The position numbers and the translations under genes were made by a program. A stretch of 64,000 bases of DNA, from NCBI GenBank assembly GCA_900472675.1, contig UCJA01000010.1, positions 1-64,000 of the forward strand, given 5' to 3'. Of this stretch, positions 7,711 to 16,805 are shown piece by piece. This DNA comes from Hyphomicrobiales bacterium. GTDB lineage: Bacteria; Pseudomonadota; Alphaproteobacteria; Rhizobiales; Rhizobiaceae. Numbering within the stretch: position 1 is the first letter of the stretch; each line of letters opens with the position of its first letter. The notes below the pieces were generated by a model. The model saw nothing but the letters and a program-made list of their open reading frames with translations, did no database searches and had not been told where the DNA came from.

Positions 7711-9213
7711 ATGCATGATCTGTTCGTCATCGGAGGAGGAATCAACGGCTGCGGCATCGCACGCGACGCTGCCGGCCGTGGATATTCCGTGGCGCTCGCC
7801 GAAATGGACGATTTTGCTTCCGGCACCTCATCCGGCGCGACCAAGCTCATCCACGGCGGCCTGCGCTATCTCGAGCACTACGAATTCCGGCTGGTGCGCG
7901 AATCTCTGATGGAGCGCGAAGTGCTGTGGGCGATGGCCCCGCACATCATCTGGCCGATGCGCTTTGTGCTGCCCTATCAGAAGGGCGGGATCCGTCCCGC
8001 CTGGCTGATCCGTCTTGGCCTGTTCCTCTACGACCATCTTGGTGGGCGCAAGCTGCTGCCACCCACCAGCGTGCTCGACATGCGCAAGGATCCGGCGGGC
8101 AAGCCGCTGAAGGCAAATTTCACCAAAGCTTTTGAGTATTCCGACGGCTGGGTGGATGATGCCCGCATGGTGGTGCTCAATGCCCGCGATGCGGCCGATC
8201 ACGGCGCCCGCATTATGCCGCGCACCAAGGTGGTCGGCGCGCGTACGGACAACGGCAGCTGGACGATCGAGACGGTCGACGTGGTCTCCGGTCGCCGCGA
8301 GACGCACCAGGCCCGCATGCTGGTGAATGCCGCCGGTCCATGGGTGGACCAGGTCATCCGCAATGCCTTTGGGCAAAACGATGCGCACCATGTTCGCCTG
8401 GTTCAGGGCAGCCACATCGTCGTGCGCAAGAAGTTCGAAGGGCCGCGCGCCTATTTCTTCCAGAACCCCGACAACCGCATCATCTTTGCCATTCCCTACG
8501 AAGACGATTTCACGCTGATCGGGACGACCGATCGCGACTATGACGCGGACCCGAGGGACGTGCGCATCTCGGACGAGGAAACCACCTATCTCTGCAACGC
8601 CGCGTCTGAATATTTCCGCGAACCAGTAACGCCGGCGGATATCGTCTGGACCTATTCCGCGGTCCGGCCACTGTTCGACGACGGGGCGTCAAAGGCGCAG
8701 GAAGCCACGCGCGACTACGTGCTGAAGATCGAGGAGGGGCAAGGCGCCCCGCTTCTGAACGTGTTCGGCGGCAAGCTCACCACCTACCGGCGGCTGGCAG
8801 AGCACGCGCTGGAAAAGATCGGCGAGGCCATTGGCGCGAAGGGTCCGAACTGGACCTCGCAAAGCCGCTTGCCTGGGGGAGATTTTCCCGCGAAAGGTTA
8901 TGAGGGAGAGGTTGCAAAGCTTCAGCAGCGCTACGCGTTCCTTCCGGAACGGCAGGCGCGTCATCTGGTGCGCCGGTACGGGACGCGGTCAGCCACGATC
9001 CTGGGAGGGGCGGCTCGGATGGAGGATCTGGGCCGGCAGTTCGGCAGCGATCTCTATGAGGCGGAGGTTCGCTACCTGATGGAGCAGGAATGGGCCATGA
9101 GCGCGCAGGACGTGCTTTGGCGGAGAACCAAGGAGGGCCTGCGCCTGACGGCGGAGCAGGCAAGGGATCTGGAGGAGTACATGGCCGCACAGCCGGCAAG
9201 TCTGGCTGTTTAA
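7711..9213 (+). CDS. glpD: Glycerol-3-phosphate dehydrogenase (FAD, respiratory)
   Basis: The protein is 500 residues long, normal for aerobic GlpD. The N-terminus is an FAD-binding Rossmann motif (VIGGGINGCGIARDAAGRG), followed by the family signature SGTSSGATKLIHGGLRYLE, the substrate-domain segment IPYEDDFTLIGTTDRDYD and a C-terminal helical domain (about 390-500). It oxidises sn-glycerol 3-phosphate to dihydroxyacetone phosphate and gives electrons to quinone at the inner membrane. GGAGGGG lies upstream of ATG 7711. It is the first structural gene of the glycerol operon, with the ABC importer genes following after 38 bases. Confidence 0.95.
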   Translation: MHDLFVIGGGINGCGIARDAAGRGYSVALAEMDDFASGTSSGATKLIHGGLRYLEHYEFRLVRESLMEREVLWAMAPHIIWPMRFVLPYQKGGIRPAWLIRLGLFLYDHLGGRKLLPPTSVLDMRKDPAGKPLKANFTKAFEYSDGWVDDARMVVLNARDAADHGARIMPRTKVVGARTDNGSWTIETVDVVSGRRETHQARMLVNAAGPWVDQVIRNAFGQNDAHHVRLVQGSHIVVRKKFEGPRAYFFQNPDNRIIFAIPYEDDFTLIGTTDRDYDADPRDVRISDEETTYLCNAASEYFREPVTPADIVWTYSAVRPLFDDGASKAQEATRDYVLKIEEGQGAPLLNVFGGKLTTYRRLAEHALEKIGEAIGAKGPNWTSQSRLPGGDFPAKGYEGEVAKLQQRYAFLPERQARHLVRRYGTRSATILGGAARMEDLGRQFGSDLYEAEVRYLMEQEWAMSAQDVLWRRTKEGLRLTAEQARDLEEYMAAQPASLAV

Positions 9214-9251
9214 ATGCGGCATGTTCCCGGTGTGAGGAGGCACGGGATCGC

Positions 9252-10328
9252 ATGTTGGAATTGCGCAACGTGGCAAAGCTTGTGGGGGGTGATTATCACA
9301 TTCACCCGACAAGCCTTTCGCTCGAACGTGGCACGCTGAACGTCCTGCTCGGGCCAACGCTCTCGGGCAAGACCTCGCTGATGCGCCTGATGGCTGGTCT
9401 CGATCGCCCGACCGAAGGCTCCGTGCTGTTCGATGGTGCGGATGTCACCGGCGTGCCGGTGCAGAAGCGCAAGATCGCCATGGTCTACCAGCAGTTCATC
9501 AATTATCCCGCGTTCACAGTCTACGAAAACATCGCCTCGCCGATGCGGATCGCCGGCAAGGACAAGGCCACCATTGACCGCGAGGTGCGCAAGGCGGCCG
9601 AACTTCTGCGCCTGACGCCCTATCTCGACCGCACGGTGCTCAATCTCTCAGGTGGGCAGCAGCAACGTACGGCCCTGGCCCGCGCACTCGTGAAGAATGC
9701 CAGCCTCGTGCTGATGGACGAGCCTCTCGCCAACCTTGACTACAAGCTTCGGGAAGAGCTGCGCGCCGAGTTGCCGCGGATTTTCGCACAGTCCGGCGCG
9801 ATCTTCGTTTACGCGACAACCGAACCCTCCGAAGCGCTGCTTCTCGGCGGCAATACGGCCACCCTGCGCGAAGGACGCGTCACCCAGTTCGGCCCGACCA
9901 TCGAGGTCTACCGCCGGCCAGCCGATCTTGCGACGGCAAAGACCTTCGCCGATCCGCCGCTCAATGCCCTCGACGTTGTGAAGGCGGGCGGAACATTCCG
10001 GCACGGTGGAGGCGGCACGCTTCCGGTACCGCCGCATCTCCTGAGCGTTGCGGACGGCCCGGTGACGATTGCCTTTCATCCGCACCATCTGGCGCTGATC
10101 CCGCAAACGCCGCAGGCGTCGCTGCTGCGGGCCCGCATCCAGATCGCGGAAATCACTGGCTCGGAAAGCTTCGTGCACCTGGATTTTGCCGGTGCCCGCT
10201 GGGTCATGCTGGCACCGGGCATCCACGACATCGATCCGGACACCGAGGTCGACGTCTTTCTCGACAGCCGGCACCTGATGGCCTTCGGCGGTGATGGCCT
10301 TGCCATCGCAGCGAAACTGGCAGCGTGA
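9252..10328 (+). CDS. glpS: Glycerol ABC importer ATPase, subunit 1
   Basis: The protein is 358 residues long: an MalK-type ATPase domain (about 1-235) and a C-terminal TOBE-like regulatory domain. Walker A reads GPTLSGKTS, the signature LSGGQQQR is canonical, and Walker B is LVLMDEP. The switch region reads YATTEPSEAL, so the usual histidine (THDQ in its partner) is missing. ATG 9252 is chosen because GAGGAGG precedes it; the longer frame from 9090 overlaps glpD. It pairs with GlpT, whose motifs are degenerate in the complementary way, so the dimer should have one working ATP site. The name follows the rhizobial glycerol operon glpDSTPQUV. Confidence 0.9.
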   Translation: MLELRNVAKLVGGDYHIHPTSLSLERGTLNVLLGPTLSGKTSLMRLMAGLDRPTEGSVLFDGADVTGVPVQKRKIAMVYQQFINYPAFTVYENIASPMRIAGKDKATIDREVRKAAELLRLTPYLDRTVLNLSGGQQQRTALARALVKNASLVLMDEPLANLDYKLREELRAELPRIFAQSGAIFVYATTEPSEALLLGGNTATLREGRVTQFGPTIEVYRRPADLATAKTFADPPLNALDVVKAGGTFRHGGGGTLPVPPHLLSVADGPVTIAFHPHHLALIPQTPQASLLRARIQIAEITGSESFVHLDFAGARWVMLAPGIHDIDPDTEVDVFLDSRHLMAFGGDGLAIAAKLAA

Positions 10329-10340
10329 GGGGGAACGGAC

Positions 10341-11411
10341 ATGGCACGCATCACCCTCGATCACATCCGCCACGCCTACGGTCCTAATCCCGTCTCTGAC
10401 CACGACTACGCCTTGCGCGAGGTCGATCACGAGTGGGAAGACGGCGGCGCCTATGCGCTTCTCGGTCCGTCCGGCTGCGGCAAGACGACCCTCCTCAACA
10501 TAATTTCCGGCCTGCTGCACCCCTCGCACGGCCGCATTCTGTTCGACGGGAAAGATGTCACCGATCTGTCGACCGAGGCGCGCAACATCGCCCAGGTTTT
10601 CCAGTTTCCGGTCATCTACGACACGATGACCGTCTACGACAATCTGGCCTTTCCGCTGCGCAATCGCGGTGTGCCGGAGCCGGAAATTGATCGCCGTGTC
10701 CGCGACATGCTGGAGATCATCGACCTCAGTGACTGGGCCAACCGAAAGGCCCAGCGCCTGACCGCAGACCAGAAGCAGAAGATCTCGCTCGGCCGCGGAT
10801 TGGTGCGCAACGACGTCAACGCCATTCTCTTTGACGAGCCGCTGACCGTGATCGACCCGCACATGAAATGGGTGCTGCGGTCGCAGCTGAAGCGGCTGCA
10901 CAAGAAGTTCGGCTTCACCATGGTCTACGTGACGCATGACCAGACCGAAGCGCTGACCTTTGCCGACAAGGTCGTCGTCATGTACGAGGGCGAGATCGTC
11001 CAGATCGGCACGCCGGCTGAACTTTTTGAGCGGCCGCGCCATACCTTCGTCGGCTATTTCATAGGCTCGCCCGGGATGAACGTTTTACCGGCCCGGCTGG
11101 ATGGTGCAAGGGCCGTGGTCGGCAACGAGACGCTGGCCCTGGACCACGCGCCGGTTGTCGCACCCGGCGACAAGATCGAGATCGGCATTCGCCCCGAATT
11201 TATCCATCTCGGGCGAGAAGGGATGCCCGTGCGCATCAACCGGGTGGAGGATATCGGCCGCCACAGGATCGTCCGCGCCGAGTTCGAGGGGCAGCCTATC
11301 GCCATCGTCTCTCCGGAGAACGAAGACATTCCCGCAGAGGCCCGGATCACCTTCGATCCTGGTGCAGTCAACATCTACGCCAATTCCTGGCGCGTCGGCG
11401 CAAAGGTGTGA
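10341..11411 (+). CDS. glpT: Glycerol ABC importer ATPase, subunit 2
   Basis: The protein is 356 residues long with the same domain layout as GlpS. Walker A is GPSGCGKTT, Walker B AILFDEP, and the switch histidine is present (VTHDQTEAL). The signature motif is degenerate, LTADQKQ in place of LSGGQ. With GlpS this forms a heterodimer in which GlpT Walker A/B and His face the good GlpS signature. The C-terminal domain (about 240-350) is the MalK-like regulatory region. It starts 12 bases after glpS. This glpT is unrelated to the E. coli glycerol-3-phosphate antiporter of the same name. Confidence 0.9.
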   Translation: MARITLDHIRHAYGPNPVSDHDYALREVDHEWEDGGAYALLGPSGCGKTTLLNIISGLLHPSHGRILFDGKDVTDLSTEARNIAQVFQFPVIYDTMTVYDNLAFPLRNRGVPEPEIDRRVRDMLEIIDLSDWANRKAQRLTADQKQKISLGRGLVRNDVNAILFDEPLTVIDPHMKWVLRSQLKRLHKKFGFTMVYVTHDQTEALTFADKVVVMYEGEIVQIGTPAELFERPRHTFVGYFIGSPGMNVLPARLDGARAVVGNETLALDHAPVVAPGDKIEIGIRPEFIHLGREGMPVRINRVEDIGRHRIVRAEFEGQPIAIVSPENEDIPAEARITFDPGAVNIYANSWRVGAKV

Positions 11412-11415
11412 ATGA

Positions 11416-12282
11416 ATGGAAAAGACCTGGAATAACAAGGCCTGGTTTCTGGTTCTGCCGGTGCTTCTGCTGGTCGCCTTCTCGGCGGTGATCCCGCTGA
11501 TGACGGTGGTGAACTATTCCGTCCAGGACACCTTCGGCAACAACGAGTTCTTCTGGGCAGGCACGGACTGGTTCAGCCAGATCCTGTCCTCGCCCCGCTT
11601 CTGGGATGCACTGGGCCGCAACCTTTTCTTCTCGCTGATCATTCTCTTGATCGAGATCCCGCTCGGCATTTTCATCGCGCTCAACATGCCCAAGCACGGC
11701 ATCGGCGTCCCTGTCTGCCTGGTGCTGATGGCGCTTCCGCTGCTCATTCCGTGGAACGTGGTAGGCACCATCTGGCAAGTGTTCGGGCGCGTCGATATCG
11801 GCCTGCTCGGACACACGCTCGAGGCGCTGGGGATCGACTACAACTACGTCCGCAATCCGACCGACGCCTGGGTCACCGTCATCCTGATGGATGTGTGGCA
11901 CTGGACGAGCCTCGTGGTGCTGCTCTGCTACGCCGGCCTCGTCTCTATTCCGGACGCCTATTACCAGGCGGCCAAGATTGACGGCGCCTCGCGCTGGGCC
12001 GTGTTCCGCTACATCCAGCTGCCGAAGATGAAGCGGGTGCTGTTGATTGCCGTTCTGCTGCGCTTCATGGACAGTTTCATGATCTACACCGAACCCTTCG
12101 TCGTCACCGGCGGCGGGCCAGGAAACTCCACGACCTTCCTGTCGATCGACCTGGTCAAGATGGCGATCGGGCAGTTCGATCTGGGCCCGGCCGCTGCCAT
12201 GTCGATCATCTACTTCCTCATCATCCTGCTGATGTCCTGGGTGTTCTACACCGTCATGACCAGCAGCGATGCAGACGCCTGA
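11416..12282 (+). CDS. glpP: Glycerol ABC importer permease
   Basis: The protein is 288 residues long, a MalF/UgpA-like inner-membrane permease with about six hydrophobic segments (the first at 8-30, AWFLVLPVLLLVAFSAVIPL). The EAA-type coupling loop reads YYQAAKIDGASRWAVFRYIQLP, contacting the ATPases. It begins five bases after glpT and is followed by the second permease after 14 bases, within one operon. It imports glycerol with GlpQ and the binding protein GlpV. Confidence 0.9.
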   Translation: MEKTWNNKAWFLVLPVLLLVAFSAVIPLMTVVNYSVQDTFGNNEFFWAGTDWFSQILSSPRFWDALGRNLFFSLIILLIEIPLGIFIALNMPKHGIGVPVCLVLMALPLLIPWNVVGTIWQVFGRVDIGLLGHTLEALGIDYNYVRNPTDAWVTVILMDVWHWTSLVVLLCYAGLVSIPDAYYQAAKIDGASRWAVFRYIQLPKMKRVLLIAVLLRFMDSFMIYTEPFVVTGGGPGNSTTFLSIDLVKMAIGQFDLGPAAAMSIIYFLIILLMSWVFYTVMTSSDADA

Positions 12283-12296
12283 GGGGAGAGGAAATC

Positions 12297-13124
<828 letters not shown>

Positions 13125-13140
13125 AGGGGAGGGACCGCAC

Positions 13141-13422
13141 ATGAACCTGACATGGATGGCCTGGACCTGGCCCACCGCGACGTTCTTCCTGACGATCCTT
13201 GCGCTGCTGGTGGGCATGAGCGTCTGGGAATACCTTGTGCCGGGCGGCTCGCCCCGCAAGGGCATCCTGCAATTCGAAACGACCCGGGGGGACAGGCTGT
13301 TCATCTCCCTTCTGGGGTCTGCATTCATTAATCTCGCATGGCTGGGGCTGATCGGTCCCAACCTGTGGTGGGGTCTTGCCGTCGCAGTGGTCTACGCAAT
13401 CGGCGTGTTCCGCTTCGTCTGA
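13141..13422 (+). CDS. glpU: Small membrane protein of the glycerol operon (DUF2160)
   Basis: The protein is 93 residues long with three hydrophobic segments (about 10-28, 55-72 and 76-92) and a charged loop between the first and second (GGSPRKGILQFETTRGDR). It matches the predicted small integral membrane protein (DUF2160) found between the permease and binding-protein genes of glycerol importers in rhizobia. GGGGAGGG lies upstream. Its role in transport is not known; an accessory subunit of the permease is a fair guess from its fixed position. Confidence 0.85.
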   Translation: MNLTWMAWTWPTATFFLTILALLVGMSVWEYLVPGGSPRKGILQFETTRGDRLFISLLGSAFINLAWLGLIGPNLWWGLAVAVVYAIGVFRFV

Positions 13423-13496
13423 GGCAAGGTTGATATGGGCGCGGGGGAGGCCGGCGCCCAGTCGGAAACTGCAATCGCAACCTTTGGGAGGACATT

Positions 13497-15227
13497 ATGC
13501 GAACGCATCTATTGGCAACGACAGCAGGTATTCTGCTGGCACTGACAGGCACTGCCTTTGCCGGCATGAACGAGGCAAAGACGTTCCTGGACAAGGAAAT
13601 CGGCGACCTCTCCACCCTTCCACGGGCGGATCAGGAAAAGGAAATGCAGTGGTTCATCGACGCGGCCAAGCCGCTCGCCGGGATGGACATCAAGGTCGTG
13701 TCGGAAACGCTGACCACCCACGAATATGAATCCAAGGTCCTCGCTCCCGCCTTCACCGCGATCACCGGCATCAAGGTCAGCCATGACCTGATTTCGGAAG
13801 GCGACGTGGTCGAAAAACTGCAGACGCAGATGCAGTCCGGCGAGAACATCTACGACGCCTATGTCAACGACTCCGACCTGATCGGTACCCACTGGCGCTA
13901 TCAGCAGGCGCGCTCGCTGACCGACTGGATGGCGAAGGAAGGCAAGGACGTCACCAATCCCGGCCTCGACCTCTCCGACTTCATCGGTACGTCGTTCACC
14001 ACGGCGCCGGACAAGAAGCTCTACCAGCTTCCTGACCAGCAGTTCGCCAACCTTTACTGGTTCCGGTACGATTGGTTTAACGACGCCAAGAACAAGGCCG
14101 ACTTCAAGGCGAAGTACGGCTACGACCTCGGTGTGCCGGTCAACTGGTCGGCCTATGAGGACATCGCAGCCTTCTTTACTGGCCGCGAGATCGACGGCAA
14201 GAAGGTCTTCGGCCATATGGATTATGGCAAGAAGGACCCGTCCCTTGGTTGGCGCTTCACCGATGCCTGGCTGTCCATGGCCGGCAACGGCGACAAGGGC
14301 ATTCCAAACGGTCTGCCCGTCGACGAATGGGGCATCAAGGTCAACGAGAAGTCCCAGCCGGTCGGTTCCTGCGTCGCACGTGGCGGCGATACCAATGGAC
14401 CAGCCTCCGTTTACGCGATCCAGAAGTATCTCGACTGGTTGAAGGCTTACGCGCCGCCGACAGCGCAGGGCATGAACTTTTCCGAATCCGGTCCCGTGCC
14501 GGCGCAGGGCGAAGTGGCCCAGCAGATCTTCTGGTACACGGCCTTCACCGCGGATGCCGTCAAGAAGGGTCTGCCCGTGGTCAACGAGGACGGAACGCCG
14601 AAGTGGCGCATGGCACCCTCGCCGCATGGCGTGTACTGGAAGGACGGCATGAAGCTCGGCTATCAGGACGTGGGTTCCTGGACGCTGATGAAATCCACCC
14701 CGGACGCTCGCGCCAAAGCCGCCTGGCTCTATGCGCAGTTCGTGGTCTCCAAGACTGTGGACGTGAAGAAGAGCCACGTGGGCCTCACCTTCATCCGTGA
14801 GTCCACCATCCGCGACAAGAGCTTCACGGAGCGCGCTCCCAAGCTCGGCGGGCTGATCGAGTTCTATCGCTCGCCGGCCCGCGTCCAGTGGTCGCCGACG
14901 GGAACCAACGTGCCGGATTACCCGAAGCTTGCCCAGCTCTGGTGGCAGGCTGTGGGTGATGCGTCTTCGGGTGCCAAGACGGCCCAGGCCGCCATGGACT
15001 CGCTCTGCGGCGAACAGGAAAAGGTGCTGCAGCGCCTTGAACGCGCCAAGGTACAGGGTGAAATGGGGCCGAAGCTCGCCGAAGAGCACGACCTTGCCTA
15101 CTGGAACAAGGACGCAGCTGCCAAGGGCAACCTTGCCCCGCAGCTGAAGGTCGCTAATGAGAAGGAAAAGCCGGTCACCGTGAACTACGATGACCTGGTC
15201 AAGAGCTGGGCCGACGCCAAGAAATAA
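13497..15227 (+). CDS. glpV: Glycerol ABC importer substrate-binding protein
   Basis: The protein is 576 residues long, large for this class but usual for the glycerol-type family. It has a signal peptide (residues 1-21, cleavage after TAFA) and a periplasmic type-2 binding fold; segments such as VLAPAFTAITGIKVSHDLISE and AGNGDKGIPNGLP fit family-1 extracellular binding proteins. GGGAGGA precedes the ATG. It is the last gene of the operon and is followed by a strong terminator. It captures glycerol in the periplasm and delivers it to GlpP/GlpQ. Confidence 0.92.
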   Translation: MRTHLLATTAGILLALTGTAFAGMNEAKTFLDKEIGDLSTLPRADQEKEMQWFIDAAKPLAGMDIKVVSETLTTHEYESKVLAPAFTAITGIKVSHDLISEGDVVEKLQTQMQSGENIYDAYVNDSDLIGTHWRYQQARSLTDWMAKEGKDVTNPGLDLSDFIGTSFTTAPDKKLYQLPDQQFANLYWFRYDWFNDAKNKADFKAKYGYDLGVPVNWSAYEDIAAFFTGREIDGKKVFGHMDYGKKDPSLGWRFTDAWLSMAGNGDKGIPNGLPVDEWGIKVNEKSQPVGSCVARGGDTNGPASVYAIQKYLDWLKAYAPPTAQGMNFSESGPVPAQGEVAQQIFWYTAFTADAVKKGLPVVNEDGTPKWRMAPSPHGVYWKDGMKLGYQDVGSWTLMKSTPDARAKAAWLYAQFVVSKTVDVKKSHVGLTFIRESTIRDKSFTERAPKLGGLIEFYRSPARVQWSPTGTNVPDYPKLAQLWWQAVGDASSGAKTAQAAMDSLCGEQEKVLQRLERAKVQGEMGPKLAEEHDLAYWNKDAAAKGNLAPQLKVANEKEKPVTVNYDDLVKSWADAKK

Positions 15228-15249
15228 AGCGGCCAGATTGCATGAGCTT

Positions 15250-15290
15250 GCCACCCTGTCGCGCCCCTGCGGCCGGGTGGCTTTTTTTTT
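15250..15290 (+). terminator. Terminator of the glycerol operon
   Basis: GCCACCC (15250-15256) pairs with GGGTGGC (15275-15281), followed by nine T. It lies 23 bases after the glpV stop. Confidence 0.88.
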
Positions 15291-15343
15291 GAAAAGTCCG
15301 TTGCTCGGCCTCGACCCGGATTTTTTAAAGCACCAGGGGGAGC

Positions 15344-15382
15344 AAAAAGGCGGCCGGACGTTCCACACGTCTCCCGGCCGCC
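15344..15382 (-). terminator. Second minus-strand terminator after the DoxX gene
   Basis: A perfect 9-bp inverted repeat GGCGGCCGG/CCGGCCGCC (15349-15357 with 15374-15382) is preceded on the plus strand by AAAAA (15344-15348), which is a T run for minus-strand transcripts. It faces the glycerol operon terminator. Confidence 0.65.
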
Positions 15383-15470
15383 CGCCTTGCTTCCGGCCTC
15401 CACAGGGATTGTAGCCGGAAACGCGGCCGCTCAAGGCTAGTCCCTCGAGATAGAAATTACTTCAATAACA

Positions 15471-15512
15471 AAACGCAAGTGTCCTCCGGAGGCGTTCCGG
15501 GCGGACGCTTGC
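15471..15512 (-). terminator. Terminator directly after the DoxX gene
   Basis: GCAAGTGTCC (15475-15484) pairs with GGACGCTTGC (15503-15512) with one G-T pair. On the minus strand the stem is followed by GTTTTGTT. It lies four bases past the DoxX stop. Confidence 0.65.
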
Positions 15513-15515
15513 AGT

Positions 15516-15905
15516 TCAGGTGCGCCCCAGTTTCCGGTCTACGCTGATCGGGCCCGCGCCCGAGGTGACGAAGTAGAGGAACACGAAGCAGAGGACGATG
15601 GCGGCATAGCCGCCGTTCTCGGTCGGGAAGAAGCTCTTGGGAAAATGCGAGATGAAATAGGCGAAGGCCATTTCGCCAGACAGGATGAAGGATACGATCC
15701 GTGTGCCGGCGCCGACCAGGAAGAGGAAGCCAAGCACCAGTTCCAGCAGGCCGGCAATCCAGGGAAGGGAACCCGGCGGCGGCATGAACTGTCCAGCGTG
15801 GAAGTGGAAGATCTTGGCGGTGCCGAAGGAAAAGATGACGAGCCCGACGGCGATTCTCAGAATGCTGAGGACGATCGGCTGGGCTTGCTGAAGTTTGGTG
15901 ATCAT
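15516..15905 (-). CDS. DoxX-family membrane protein
   Basis: The protein is 129 residues long with four membrane segments (about 10-30, 44-66, 70-90 and 100-118), as in DoxX/DUF417-like proteins. Recognisable parts are LRIAVGLVIFSFGTAKIF near the N-terminus and WIAGLLELVLGFLFLVG in the second helix. The start at 15905 (MITKLQQ) is chosen because CGGAG lies eight bases upstream; the longer frame to 15971 adds a charged tail without a ribosome-binding site. DoxX proteins are linked to redox and respiratory functions, but the role here is open. Two hairpin terminators follow. Confidence 0.85.
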   Translation of the reverse strand: MITKLQQAQPIVLSILRIAVGLVIFSFGTAKIFHFHAGQFMPPPGSLPWIAGLLELVLGFLFLVGAGTRIVSFILSGEMAFAYFISHFPKSFFPTENGGYAAIVLCFVFLYFVTSGAGPISVDRKLGRT

Positions 15906-15996
15906 GAGGTGCTCCGTAAATGACGGAATGTCTCTCGTCATTGACCGGGGCACGGTCAATGTGGGGAGCAAGCACGTCTTCGTGAGGAGCAGGTGT

Positions 15997-16125
15997 TTAG
16001 AGAGTGACGGCGTTCACCGCCATGAGGACAGGAACCATGGACAGCCCTATGGCTGCGATCCAAGCACCGAGGATCTTCAGAAGATAGACGTTACGCGCAG
16101 GCGATGCATTCCACTCGAAGTACAT
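15997..16125 (-). CDS. Small hydrophobic protein, 42 residues
   Basis: A short open frame starts ATG TAC TTC and ends at TAA 15997-15999. The product has a polar N-terminus (MYFEWNASPARN) and one membrane-length hydrophobic segment (about 13-40, YLLKILGAWIAAIG then LSMVPVLMAV). GGGAG stands eight bases before the ATG. It lies 91 bases upstream of the DoxX gene on the same strand and may share its transcript. It matches no family I recognise; the ribosome-binding site, the coherent hydrophobic pattern and the position are the only evidence. Confidence 0.45.
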   Translation of the reverse strand: MYFEWNASPARNVYLLKILGAWIAAIGLSMVPVLMAVNAVTL

Positions 16126-16233
16126 TACTCAACTCCCGATCTGGCGCCACCATGAGCGAGGCGAGATCGGGTGTCGAGTGCGGGTTAGCAACAGTCTAAA
16201 TTAGAAGTTTATTCGCACCTGCAGCATGCCGAG

Positions 16234-16279
16234 GGAGACCCGGCGCGCGCTTGGGGCGTGATCCGAGCGCCGGGTCTCC
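16234..16279. repeat. Perfect 13-bp inverted repeat in a gene-free stretch
   Basis: GGAGACCCGGCGC (16234-16246) is repeated inverted at 16267-16279 around a 20-base spacer. No T run follows on either strand, so a classic terminator is not clear. It is the only marked structure in the gene-free stretch 16126-16431. Confidence 0.6.
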
Positions 16280-16431
16280 AACCGCCAGGACAATCGGGGG
16301 AATCTCACGGCGGTACAGACCTACTTGAAGCGACGGATCTCTTGGTTCCACTTGTGTAACTGAACATGCTTAAGCATCAGTGAATACCCACAGGCCGGTG
16401 TCGGTATGGCACAACAACCGGCCACGAACCA

Positions 16432-16626
16432 TCAACTGTTCAGCCGGCGCGGACCGCTCAGGTTGAGCGGCAGCTGGATGCCCTTGGGCACATTGGGCGT
16501 ACGCAGCGAGGCGAGCTCGATCCTGGTGTAGATCTCGCGTCTCTGCTGGTCATGTCGTTCCCGCAGCGCCTTTGATGCCGCCACCGCTGCAAGGGCGCGA
16601 GCAACCAGTTCGTCTGTTCTCTGCAT
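16432..16626 (-). CDS. Small SOS-type protein of unknown function
   Basis: The product is 64 residues long. It is predicted to be mostly helical in its first half (LVARALAAVAASKALRER), then basic and proline-containing, ending PLNLSGPRRLNS. I do not recognise the family. ATG 16626 is chosen because AAGGAG lies eight bases upstream; the longer frame to 16749 runs through the promoter. Upstream is TTGACA and a GAAC-N7-GAAC LexA box overlapping the expected -10 region, so it should be repressed by LexA and induced by DNA damage. It is divergent from gnd. Confidence 0.72.
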   Translation of the reverse strand: MQRTDELVARALAAVAASKALRERHDQQRREIYTRIELASLRTPNVPKGIQLPLNLSGPRRLNS

Positions 16627-16639
16627 CGCAATCTCCTTT

Positions 16640-16676
16640 GTTCTTGTTATGTTCTCATTTTCGGCGGAAATGTCAA
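16640..16676 (-). promoter_or_regulatory. LexA-controlled promoter of the 64-residue gene
   Basis: The plus strand reads GTTC (16640-16643), seven bases, GTTC (16651-16654), which is the LexA box of alphaproteobacteria. On the minus strand TTGACA (16676-16671) is a perfect -35 element, and the box GAACATAACAAGAAC overlaps the -10 region. The box ends 14 bases before the ATG at 16626. Confidence 0.75.
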
Positions 16677-16805
16677 GAGGTGTGATGTTCATCCGCCTTA
16701 GGGGTCTCTGCGGCACGCTTCGGCATGCGGTTCCAGTTTCGGCTTGCAAGATCGCCGCCGCGCTCGTATCGCCAAGTCATCGGCGTCTGCTGGAAAGGAC
16801 TGGCC

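Noticed and set aside
16201-16320. Minus-strand frame ending in LQVRINF, like the end of an outer-membrane barrel protein
   Set aside because: Only about 39 codons are open, there is no start or upstream barrel sequence, and the 13-bp inverted repeat lies inside it. Probably chance.
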